Below are positions 42,478 to 49,582 of a stretch of 64,000 nt of DNA, one piece after another. The stretch's first letter is position 1, and every line of letters starts with the position of its first letter. The notes under the pieces are model-generated. The model was not told the DNA's origin, made no database searches, and saw only the letters and a program-made list of their open reading frames with translations. Source of the stretch: Metarhizobium sp964253915 (GTDB lineage Bacteria; Pseudomonadota; Alphaproteobacteria; Rhizobiales; Rhizobiaceae); NCBI RefSeq assembly GCF_964253915.1, contig NZ_CAXUSG020000002.1, positions 62,001 through 126,000 of the forward strand, given 5' to 3'. The position numbers were made by a program, and so were the translations under genes.

Positions 42478-43224
42478 ATGCGACTGGAAGGCAAGACTGC
42501 AATCATTACGGGCGGCGGATCCGGCTTCGGGGAGGGGATCGTCCGCAAATTCGTGGCGGAGGGCGCAAAGGTCGTGCTCATCGACCGCGACGAGGCGAAT
42601 GCGGCACGTGTCGCCGGCTGCGACCAGACAGCAATCGAGCCGCTGGTCGCCGATGTCGCCACCGCGGAGGGCTTCGAGAAGGCACGCGATACGGCGATCC
42701 AGCGTTTCGGCCGCCTTGATATCCTCGTCAACAATGCCGGCGTCGGCCATGTTCCCACGCCGCTCGACGATATCGACGAAGCGACCTTCGATCGCATCGC
42801 CAACGTCAATATGCGCTCGATCTATTTTGGGGCACGCGCAATCGTGCCGCTATTCAAGGGGCAGAAGAGCGGAGTGATCCTCAACGTCGCCTCCACTGGC
42901 GGTGTTTCGCCGCGTCCCAACCTGACCTGGTACAACGCATCCAAGGGCTGGGTGATCACCGCGACCCGCGGCATGGCCGTCGAACTGGCACCGTTCGGCA
43001 TCCGCGTCAACGCCATAAACCCGGTGGCCGGCGATACGCCGTTGCTGAAAACCTTCATGGGCGCCGATACGCCGGAGGTCCGGGCGAAATTCCTGTCGAC
43101 CATTCCGCTTGGCCGTTTCTCGACCCCCGAGGACATGGGCAATGCCGCGGCTTTCCTGTGCTCCGATGAGGCGAGCATGATCACCGGCGTCGCCATGGAA
43201 GTCGACGGCGGCCGCTGCATCTGA
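42478..43224 (+). CDS. short-chain dehydrogenase/reductase (classical SDR)
   Basis: This 248-residue classical SDR has TGGGSGFGEG (cofactor loop, residues 11-20), acidic VVLIDRDEA favouring NAD, NNAGVG, active-site serine in LNVASTGG and YNASKGW (YxxxK). The C-terminus GVAMEVDGGRCI is typical of 3-oxoacyl-reductase-like members. The ATG at 42478 has GGAGGAG. It is 11 bp ahead of the isopropylmalate-dehydrogenase-like gene and divergent from the aldehyde dehydrogenase. The substrate is probably a polyol or sugar-acid type alcohol, by context only. Confidence 0.93.
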   Translation: MRLEGKTAIITGGGSGFGEGIVRKFVAEGAKVVLIDRDEANAARVAGCDQTAIEPLVADVATAEGFEKARDTAIQRFGRLDILVNNAGVGHVPTPLDDIDEATFDRIANVNMRSIYFGARAIVPLFKGQKSGVILNVASTGGVSPRPNLTWYNASKGWVITATRGMAVELAPFGIRVNAINPVAGDTPLLKTFMGADTPEVRAKFLSTIPLGRFSTPEDMGNAAAFLCSDEASMITGVAMEVDGGRCI

Positions 43225-43235
43225 ACGGAGCGACG

Positions 43236-44327
43236 ATGAAAGACCATTATGATATCGCCGTCGTCCATGGCGACGGCATCGGGCCGGAAGTGTGCGGTGC
43301 GACCGTCGAGGTTTTGCGTGCAGCATTAGGATCATCCTCGCCGCTCGTCTTTTCCGAGCATCCCGCCGGCGCCGATCTGTTCGTCGCAACGGGGGAGAGC
43401 TTTCCGGAGGCGACTTTCTCTGCCTGCCGTGCTGCCGATGCCATCCTGCACGGCGCCGCCGGCATTCCCGGTATCGTCCACCCCGATGGCACCGAGGCGG
43501 GGCTGGATTTTACCCTGCGCCTGCGCTTCGAACTGGATCTGTTCGCCAATATCCGCCCGATCCGGCTGTTCGACGGTGTTCGCAGCCCGCTCTCTGCGGT
43601 CAAGGCCGGCGATATCGACTACATCATTCTTCGGGAGAACAGCGAGGGCCTTTATGCCGCCCGCGGTGCCGGCGCACAGCTGCGCGGCGAAGTGGCGGTG
43701 GACACGCTGGTGCAAACCCGTCGCGGCGTCGAGCGGATCGTTCGCAAGGCGTTCGAGCTTGCCCGCGCCGGCGAGGGCGCGCCGGCCGACGGCGTCAAGC
43801 GGGTTACCTGCTGCGACAAGGCGAACGTGCTGCGCAGCTACGCCTTCTTCCGCTCGGTCTTCGACGAGGTGGCCCGCGATTATCCCGATATCGAGGCGGA
43901 ACATGCGCTCGTCGATGCCATGGCCATGCATCTTGTGCTCCGGCCCGGGCATTTCAACGTCATCGTCACCGAAAACATGTTTGGCGACATCCTGTCGGAT
44001 CTCGCCGCCGCGACCATCGGCGGCATGGGGCTTGCACCCTCTGCCGAGGTCGGGCTGTCGCAGGGGCTGTTCCAGGCGGCGCATGGTTCTGCGCCTGACA
44101 TCGCCGGCAAGGGCGTCGCCAATCCGTATGGAACGGTGCTTTCCGCCGCCTCGATGCTCGAATGGCTCGGCGGACGGCACGACGACACGCGCTTGAACGA
44201 TGCAGCAAGGCGCATCCGGCAGGCCGTCGGTGCTGCCATGCAAGAGGGTATGCTCAGCCGCGATCTCGGTGGGATCAACTCGACAGTCGAGATTACCCAA
44301 GCCTTGTGCAGCCGCGTCGCTGCATGA
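43236..44327 (+). CDS. isocitrate/isopropylmalate dehydrogenase family protein
   Basis: This 363-residue beta-decarboxylating dehydrogenase has VVHGDGIGPEV at the N-terminus, substrate arginines in LRLRFELDLFANIRPIRLF, YIILRENSEGLYAARGAG, CCDKANVLRSY (catalytic lysine region), and the metal-aspartate helix FGDILSDLAAATIGGMGLAPSAE. NAD-type AAHGSAPDIAGKGVANP is present. The RENSEG motif is closer to tartrate/malate or homoisocitrate-type members than to LeuB. It likely oxidises and decarboxylates a 2-hydroxy acid from the SDR/ALDH pathway. It is co-transcribed with the SDR gene. Confidence 0.9.
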   Translation: MKDHYDIAVVHGDGIGPEVCGATVEVLRAALGSSSPLVFSEHPAGADLFVATGESFPEATFSACRAADAILHGAAGIPGIVHPDGTEAGLDFTLRLRFELDLFANIRPIRLFDGVRSPLSAVKAGDIDYIILRENSEGLYAARGAGAQLRGEVAVDTLVQTRRGVERIVRKAFELARAGEGAPADGVKRVTCCDKANVLRSYAFFRSVFDEVARDYPDIEAEHALVDAMAMHLVLRPGHFNVIVTENMFGDILSDLAAATIGGMGLAPSAEVGLSQGLFQAAHGSAPDIAGKGVANPYGTVLSAASMLEWLGGRHDDTRLNDAARRIRQAVGAAMQEGMLSRDLGGINSTVEITQALCSRVAA

Positions 44328-44729
44328 CGAGGAACCGCTGCGTGCGGGGATAGGGTGGCGATCGACATCGCCAGCCGGCCGTCTACACGCTTGCTTCTTG
44401 TGGGAAAGCGGGAACCAAGCTCGACAAACGTTCGTGAAAGAGGTGGCACCGGCAATGATACTGCCGGTGTGCCAGGTTTCGTGTGGTGGCCGTGTCATAC
44501 ACGGATTTCTCCCCTCCCCAGTCGCCGGTGCGAAGTCCCGGCGAGAAAAATCTGCACGGCCGAAAATATTTTGCCTATCCTGTCGGAAATCTTCCGGGCC
44601 GGCGTCTTCTAGGAAAGCGCACCGATTTTGGTTGTGTCGTCCGACCGGGTTTCCATTCGGAGAACCGGCGGGTGACAAAACGGTGCTGCCTTGGGATTTT
44701 GGGCATTGTCGGCCGGGAGGAACAAGCAG
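44328..44729. other. 402-bp gap with several hairpins before MFS gene
   Basis: No gene is supported. It holds a strong hairpin (44447-44469), a small perfect stem CGTGT-CAT-ACACG near 44492, and CGCCGG-N8-CCGGCG near 44524. I could not match it to a known riboswitch class by eye. It probably ends the upstream operon and carries the MFS promoter. Confidence 0.45.
44447..44469 (+). terminator. stem-loop after isopropylmalate-dehydrogenase-like gene
   Basis: CACCGGCA-N7-TGCCGGTG, a perfect 8-bp stem that can extend after a bulge, is 120 bases after the stop codon. It has no T-run and could be a terminator or part of a structured leader for the MFS gene. Confidence 0.35.
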
Positions 44730-45947
44730 ATGACCAATATGCACTATCGATGGGTGATCGTTGTCGCGGGCGGCTTGCTGGGGTGCCTTGCCATTGGGGC
44801 CGTCTTTTCGCTGCCGGTGTTTCTCTTGCCGATTTCGCGCGAGACCGGCTGGTCGGTGACGGGTATTTCCAGCGCCATGACCGTCGGTTTCATCGCCATG
44901 GCCTTCGCAAGCATGATGTGGGGCAGTCTGTCGGATCGCTGGGGGCCGCGGCCGGTGGTGCTGACGGGCTCGGTTCTCCTCGCGGCAAGCCTGGCGCTCG
45001 CCAGTATCTCGCCGTCGCTGCTGGTGTTCCAGATGGTCTTCGGTGTCCTGGTCGGCGTGGCGACGGCTGCGGTCTTCGCGCCGATGATGGCCTGTGTGAC
45101 GGGCTGGTTCGACACGCATCGCAGTCTTGCCGTTTCGCTCGTCTCCGCCGGCATGGGCATGGCGCCGATGACGATGTCGCCGTTCGCCGCGTGGCTGGTT
45201 TCGATCTACGACTGGCGCACGTCGATGCAGATCATCGCTCTCGTCGTTGCTGTCGCGATGATCCCGATCTCCCTGCTCGTCCGGCGGGCACCCGCTCTCG
45301 ATGCGGCGGAAACGGCAGATCCTGCCGAGAGCGATCCGCAGTCGGCGATGACGATGCAGCAAGCGCTGAAATCGCCGCAATTCGTCATCCTGCTGCTCAC
45401 CAATTTCTTCTGCTGCGCCACCCATTCCGGGCCGATCTTCCACACGGTCAGTTATGCGGTGACCTGCGGCATCCCGATGATCGCCGCCGTGTCGATCTAC
45501 AGCATCGAAGGGCTTGCCGGCATGGGCGGCCGTGTCGCCTTCGGCATCCTCGGTGACCGGTTCGGGGCAAAACGCATCCTTGTGCTGGGGCTTTTGGCCC
45601 AGGCGTTTGGTGCACTTGCCTATGTGTTCGCGCAGGGCCTCGGCTCTTTTTACACGATCGCGGCGATCTTCGGCTTCATCTATGCCGGCGTCATGCCGCT
45701 TTACGCCGTGCTGGCGCGGGAAAATTTTCCGCTGCGCATGATGGGCACGGTGATCGGCGGCACGGCGATGGCCGGCAGTCTCGGCATGGCGCTAGGGCCG
45801 CTGGCGGGCGGGCTGATCTACGACACGTTTGCCAGCTATACATGGCTCTATGTCGGCTCGTGGGGCATCGGCCTCGGCGCCGTGCTGATCGCCATGACGT
45901 TCAAGCCGGTGACACAGCGCCAGCAGGCGGCGATGGCCGCCGCCTGA
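44730..45947 (+). CDS. MFS transporter, oxalate/formate- or monocarboxylate-porter type
   Basis: This 405-residue major facilitator has 12 predicted helices in two halves. It starts MTNMHYRWVIVVAGGLLGCL and has the loop 2-3 motif GSLSDRWGPRPVVLTG, with its second-half equivalent FGILGDRFGAKRILVLG. The overall pattern fits the OFA/monocarboxylate group that moves organic acids. The ATG at 44730 has GGGAGG nine bases upstream. It probably serves the hydroxy-acid enzymes upstream, although the 402-bp gap may mean a separate promoter. It converges on otsA with 11 bp between stops. Confidence 0.88.
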   Translation: MTNMHYRWVIVVAGGLLGCLAIGAVFSLPVFLLPISRETGWSVTGISSAMTVGFIAMAFASMMWGSLSDRWGPRPVVLTGSVLLAASLALASISPSLLVFQMVFGVLVGVATAAVFAPMMACVTGWFDTHRSLAVSLVSAGMGMAPMTMSPFAAWLVSIYDWRTSMQIIALVVAVAMIPISLLVRRAPALDAAETADPAESDPQSAMTMQQALKSPQFVILLLTNFFCCATHSGPIFHTVSYAVTCGIPMIAAVSIYSIEGLAGMGGRVAFGILGDRFGAKRILVLGLLAQAFGALAYVFAQGLGSFYTIAAIFGFIYAGVMPLYAVLARENFPLRMMGTVIGGTAMAGSLGMALGPLAGGLIYDTFASYTWLYVGSWGIGLGAVLIAMTFKPVTQRQQAAMAAA

Positions 45948-45958
45948 CTGGTCCGAAG

Positions 45959-47332
45959 TCATGACCCAAGGTCGCGCAGAAAATCGTCGCACCAGCGGGT
46001 TACGTCGTTGGCGAGCAGGTCGTCCATGCTGACCCGCCAGCGGTCCTTGCGTTCGTCGAGCGGCATGGCCAGCGCCCGCGACAGGGCATGGGCGATGCCC
46101 TCGACGTCATAAGGATTGACGAGCAGGGCGCCTTTCATCGCGCGAGCGGCGCCGGCAAAGCGTGACAGAACCAGAACGCCCGGATCCTCCGGATCCTGCG
46201 CCGCGACATATTCCTTGGCGACCAGGTTCATCCCGTCGCGCAACGGCGTCACCAGTCCGACCCTTGCCAGGCGATAAAGCCCGGCGAGCACCGGCCGGGT
46301 GATCGAGCGATTGATGTAGCGGATCGGCACCCAGTCGACGGCGCCGATGCTGCCGTTGACCCGGCCTGCCTGTTCCGCCAGAGCTCGCTGCATCGCTTCG
46401 TATTCCGGAACCTCGGAGCGGGATTTCGGGGTGATCTGCAGGAAGGTCACCTGTCCATGATAGTCGGGATAACCGACAACGAAACGTTCGAAGGCGTCGA
46501 TGCGCTGGGTGAGACCCTTGGAATAATCCAGCCGATCGACGCCGATGATCAGCTTGCGGTCTTCGATGCTGCGCTTGGTCCTGCGCACCGTCGGATTGGT
46601 TGCGGCCTTTTCGGCAAAGGCGGCGAATGCCTCGGTCTCGATGCCGATCGAATAGACCCCGCCGCGGAAAATCCGGTCTTCGGTCTGGATGCGGCCCTCG
46701 TCCAGCGCATGGCCCATGCCTTCGCGCTTGAGGTAACCGAGGAAGTTTTCGAGATCGTGATCGGTCTGGAAGCCGACAAGATCGTATTGCGACAACGACC
46801 GCATGATCTCCTCGTGAACCGGCATCGCCAGCAGGATATCGGCCGGTGGCCAGGGAATGTGCAGGAAGAAACCGATGCGGTTCTTAAAACCCATGCGCCG
46901 CAATTCGCCGGCGAGCGGGATCAGGTGATAATCGTGGATCCAGATCACGTCGTCCGGCTGCAGCAACGGCGCAAGTCGTTCGGCGAAGAACCGGTTGACG
47001 CGGAAGTAGCCTGCCATCTCCTTGCGTGCATATTCGGCAAGGTCGAGGCGATAATGGCAGATCGGCCAGAGCACGCGATTGGCGAAACCGAAATAATATT
47101 CGTCGACGTCCGTCTTGGTCAGGTCGGTCAGGGCATAGGTGATCGGGCCGTGCGTTTCGGTGCGCAAGGGGCCCGGCTCGTCCGTTTCATTGGTCTGGCC
47201 CGACCATCCGAGCCAAAGGCCGCCGCGTTCCTGCAGGGCAGCTTCGAGGGCGACGGCCAGTCCGCCGGCGGGGGCGGCGCCCGTCTTGTCGGGAATGGGA
47301 ACACGATTGGAGACAACCACGAGACGGTTCAA
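45959..47332 (-). CDS. otsA: alpha,alpha-trehalose-phosphate synthase (UDP-forming)
   Basis: This 457-residue GT20 enzyme makes trehalose-6-phosphate from UDP-glucose and glucose-6-phosphate. It has RLVVVSNRVPIPDKTGAAPAGGLAVAL (glucose-6-phosphate/UDP loop), WPICHYR, VIWIHDYHLIPLAGELR, GVDRLDYSKGLTQRIDAFERF and TPLRDGMNLVAKEYVAAQ, all diagnostic of OtsA. Length is normal for the bacterial enzyme without a fused phosphatase domain. No otsB lies beside it in the window. In rhizobia trehalose synthesis serves osmotic, drying and general stress. Confidence 0.97.
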   Translation of the reverse strand: MNRLVVVSNRVPIPDKTGAAPAGGLAVALEAALQERGGLWLGWSGQTNETDEPGPLRTETHGPITYALTDLTKTDVDEYYFGFANRVLWPICHYRLDLAEYARKEMAGYFRVNRFFAERLAPLLQPDDVIWIHDYHLIPLAGELRRMGFKNRIGFFLHIPWPPADILLAMPVHEEIMRSLSQYDLVGFQTDHDLENFLGYLKREGMGHALDEGRIQTEDRIFRGGVYSIGIETEAFAAFAEKAATNPTVRRTKRSIEDRKLIIGVDRLDYSKGLTQRIDAFERFVVGYPDYHGQVTFLQITPKSRSEVPEYEAMQRALAEQAGRVNGSIGAVDWVPIRYINRSITRPVLAGLYRLARVGLVTPLRDGMNLVAKEYVAAQDPEDPGVLVLSRFAGAARAMKGALLVNPYDVEGIAHALSRALAMPLDERKDRWRVSMDDLLANDVTRWCDDFLRDLGS

Positions 47333-47729
47333 ATCGATCCCCTCTTTTCCATGCGAAAAGACACGGCATCGTGCCGAACCGGCGCGGAACTGCTTTGGAT
47401 GGCTCTGTCTTTCTGGTGAATGTTTGTGAGGGTCGGCAGGAGAAGAAATGCTCCCGCATGGCGAATGATCTGCAGGGCATTTTTTTCCCGGCAGCGTTTT
47501 TGTCGATATGTCATCGGGCCAAACTTATGGCGGTTTGCGGCAAAGGCAAGAAATTGCCGCGGGAAAAGGCATGCGATTGTGTTGTTCCAAAGGCGGCATC
47601 GTGTCTTTTCACGACGTATTATTTCTTGTAAGGAAGCGTTACCGTTTTTCGCGGTTGCGCCGCACAAGGCGTAGAAATGGCTGCTGGGGGTAGCAGCCAC
47701 TCCCTGAACTGCACGAACAGGAGTGTATT
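47333..47729. other. 397-bp divergent gap between otsA and small orphan gene
   Basis: No gene is supported in this AT-richer stretch. It should contain the otsA promoter and that of the 66-residue gene. I looked for the GGAAC-N16/17-CGTT general-stress (EcfG) promoter pattern and found only a weak candidate without a proper -10, so I do not call one. Confidence 0.4.
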
Positions 47730-47930
47730 ATGATCCCTTTCACCTATCGACCAAATTCTGGTTCTGAAGTGATTGCCCATTACGAAATCGAGGGCGACGT
47801 CATGCATGTCCTTTACAAGGACGATCGAAGATCCACTGCGCTTGGTGTCAATGAAATCGGCAACGCGTTTCTCCGCGAAAATCTGCTGAGAACAATGATG
47901 GCCGAACGACAGAATATTCCGCTTGCCTGA
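47730..47930 (+). CDS. small protein of unknown function (66 aa)
   Basis: This 66-residue soluble protein has no family recognised by eye and no signal peptide, metal cluster or helix-turn-helix. It reads as two or three beta strands (AHYEIEGDVMHVLYKDD) followed by a charged helical C-terminus (NEIGNAFLRENLLRTMMAERQ). AGGAG lies seven bases before the ATG and a strong hairpin follows the stop, which together support a real single-gene unit. Its neighbours are divergent otsA and downstream nudK. Confidence 0.6.
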   Translation: MIPFTYRPNSGSEVIAHYEIEGDVMHVLYKDDRRSTALGVNEIGNAFLRENLLRTMMAERQNIPLA

Positions 47931-47937
47931 ATGCAAT

Positions 47938-47959
47938 GCCAGCTCCCCCGGGAGCTGGC
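47938..47959 (+). terminator. stem-loop after the 66-aa gene
   Basis: GCCAGCTCC-N4-GGAGCTGGC, a perfect 9-bp stem, starts eight bases after the stop codon and is followed by TCCCC with no T-run. It is a likely 3'-end structure for the small gene. Confidence 0.5.
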
Positions 47960-48085
47960 TCCCCTGGAAAAGTCGGGCCGTTGTGCCCCGTTTTCTCCGT
48001 TTCTTTCCTCAAATGCGCTCTCTCTCCCGCTCTTCCGCCCGGTCCGTTCGTCTGGTGGCCCGGCGGCCGCAGGCCTGTGTTTGAT

Positions 48086-48134
48086 GATTGCGCGATATTG
48101 AATGAATTAAAAATTCGTGCAATATCGTGCAATC
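48086..48134. promoter_or_regulatory. operator-like cluster upstream of nudK: tandem 10-bp repeats plus inverted copy
   Basis: TTCGTGCAAT (48114-48123) is followed at once by ATCGTGCAAT (48124-48133), a tandem 10-bp repeat in helical phase. An inverted copy, GATTGCGCGATATT (48086-48099), matches the complement of 48121-48134 with one mismatch. The cluster ends 21 bases before the nudK start. The same tandem unit recurs at 49560-49579 next to a DeoR-family gene, so it is likely the DeoR operator. Confidence 0.6.
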
Positions 48135-48154
48135 ATTCACCGAACGAGGCAACC

Positions 48155-48730
48155 ATGAGCATTTCCGAGCGAGTCCGCATCGAAGCGGTCGAGGTCCTGT
48201 CGCACGACTGGTATCTTCTGAAAAAGACGACCTTCCATTATCGCCGGCGTGACGGTGGCTGGCAGACGCAGAGCCGCGAGACCTATGATCGTGGCAACGG
48301 CGCCGTCATCCTGCTCTTCGATCCGCAACGTCGGACGGTGCTCCTGACCAGGCAGTTTCGTTTCCCCGCTTTTGTCAACGGTTATGACGACCTGCTCATC
48401 GAGGCTCCCGCCGGCCTGTTGGACGGGGCGAGCCCGCAGCAGCGCATCCGCGAAGAAGTCGAGGAAGAGACCGGTTACCGCGTCCATGACGTGCATCAGC
48501 TCTTTGAGGCGTTCATGAGCCCTGGTTCGGTGACCGAAAAGCTGCATTTTTTCGTCGGCACCTATTCGGAAAATGACCGCATTGGCGATGGCGGTGGTAT
48601 TGCCGAAGAGGGCGAGGATATCGAGCGCCTCGAGCTGCCGCTCGACGAGGCGCTGCGCATGGTGGAGACGGGCGCAATCTGCGACGCGAAAACGATCATG
48701 TTGCTGCAGCATGCGGCGCTGAGGCTGTAA
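48155..48730 (+). CDS. nudK: Nudix hydrolase, GDP-mannose pyrophosphatase NudK
   Basis: This 191-residue protein matches E. coli NudK in length and in landmark stretches: REVYDRGNGATILL is SRETYDRGNGAVILLF here, then VLLTRQFRFPAFVNG, and SPGSVTEKLHFFVGTYSENDR. The Nudix helix reads GLLDGASPQQRIREEVEEETGY. The EExGY core is intact, but the first glutamate (after GLLDGA) is serine. NudK cleaves GDP-mannose to GMP and mannose-1-phosphate. The ATG at 48155 is chosen by alignment with NudK; the longer frame runs through the operator. It converges on the DeoR gene with 12 bp between stops. Confidence 0.87.
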   Translation: MSISERVRIEAVEVLSHDWYLLKKTTFHYRRRDGGWQTQSRETYDRGNGAVILLFDPQRRTVLLTRQFRFPAFVNGYDDLLIEAPAGLLDGASPQQRIREEVEEETGYRVHDVHQLFEAFMSPGSVTEKLHFFVGTYSENDRIGDGGGIAEEGEDIERLELPLDEALRMVETGAICDAKTIMLLQHAALRL

Positions 48731-48742
48731 GGCCGCCGCCAA

Positions 48743-49498
48743 CTACGCCCGCGTAATCGGCAGGCCGCGGGCCGCCAGAACCTCTATCTCTTCCGCCGGG
48801 CAGCGCTTGTCGACGATAATGCCGTCGATTTCCGCAAATGCAGCCACGTGATAGGCGGAGACGGCGCCGATCTTTTCCCTGGACGCGAGAACGAGCGTCT
48901 CGGCCGCCTGCTTCATGATGGCCCGCTTGACGGCGGCCTCTTCGCGGTCGCCCGTGGTCAAGCCGTGGTCCCGATGGACCCCGGTGACGCCCATGAGGTA
49001 AAGGTCCGGACGGATCACGCCTATTCCTTCGATCGCCGTTGCGCCGATCGCGACGTTCGAATGCCTGTAGATGCGGCCGCCGATCAGCTCGATGGCAATC
49101 GAAGGGTGGTCGAGCAGGGCGACGACGATGTCGGGACTGTGCGTGACGATTGTCGCCGGCAGGTCGGCCGGCAGTGCCTTGGCGACGGCCACTGTCGTCG
49201 TGCCGCCGTCGAGAAAGACGATCTGGCCGGGCCGGACCATCGCGGCGGCAGCCTTGGCGATGGCTGTCTTGTCGTCGGCGGAGATTTTTCGCCGGGTGGC
49301 GAGGTCCGCCAGCGCCGGTGAGGCCGGAAGCGCGCCGCCGTGGACGCGCTGCAAAAGCCCTTCGCTTGCGAGTTCGCGGAGATCGCGGCGGATCGTATCT
49401 TCGGAGAGATCAAGCTGCCGGCTGAGATCCTTCGCGACGATGCGCCCCTGGGCTTCGAGGGTGCTGAGGATCAGCGCTTTTCGTTCGGTTGTCAGCAC
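48743..49498 (-). CDS. DeoR-family transcriptional regulator
   Basis: This 251-residue regulator has wHTH (LTTERKALILSTLEAQGRIV, LSEDTIRRDLRELASEGL, LQRVHGGALP) and the DeoR sensor domain (FLDGGTTTVAVAKAL, VTHSPDIVVAL, GGRIYRHSNVAIGA). The GTG at 49498 is chosen because GGAG lies eight bases upstream; the frame extends 11 residues further without a ribosome site. Tandem 10-bp repeats at 49560-49579 lie just upstream, and the same repeats precede the convergent nudK gene. This suggests it represses itself and nudK in response to a phosphorylated sugar. Confidence 0.92.
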   Translation of the reverse strand: MLTTERKALILSTLEAQGRIVAKDLSRQLDLSEDTIRRDLRELASEGLLQRVHGGALPASPALADLATRRKISADDKTAIAKAAAAMVRPGQIVFLDGGTTTVAVAKALPADLPATIVTHSPDIVVALLDHPSIAIELIGGRIYRHSNVAIGATAIEGIGVIRPDLYLMGVTGVHRDHGLTTGDREEAAVKRAIMKQAAETLVLASREKIGAVSAYHVAAFAEIDGIIVDKRCPAEEIEVLAARGLPITRA

Positions 49499-49559
49499 GG
49501 CGTTTCTCCAGCGGTCGAAACGGTATGCCATGCACCGGCCACGGTCGCAATCGGTCGAT

Positions 49560-49579
49560 ATCGTGCAATTTCGTGCAGA
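49560..49579. promoter_or_regulatory. tandem 10-bp repeats upstream of DeoR gene, candidate operator
   Basis: ATCGTGCAAT followed directly by TTCGTGCAGA lies 62 bases upstream of the DeoR start and touches the end of the EAL gene. It matches the nudK-upstream pair (TTCGTGCAAT ATCGTGCAAT) at 17 of 20 positions when the units are paired in the same order, with CGTGCA conserved in all four units. Confidence 0.55.
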
Positions 49580-49582
49580 AAA

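Noticed and set aside
44328..44729. Cobalamin or FMN riboswitch before the MFS gene
   Set aside because: The conserved boxes of these riboswitches were looked for and not found; only generic hairpins are present.
43332..45443. 703-codon minus-strand frame across the dehydrogenase-like and MFS genes
   Set aside because: It runs antisense over two solid genes and the hairpin-rich gap; the translation is low-complexity and without motifs.
47333..47729. General-stress (EcfG) promoter upstream of otsA
   Set aside because: A GGAAC is present on the minus strand near 47588 but the expected CGTT at 16-17 bases is not, so no call was made.
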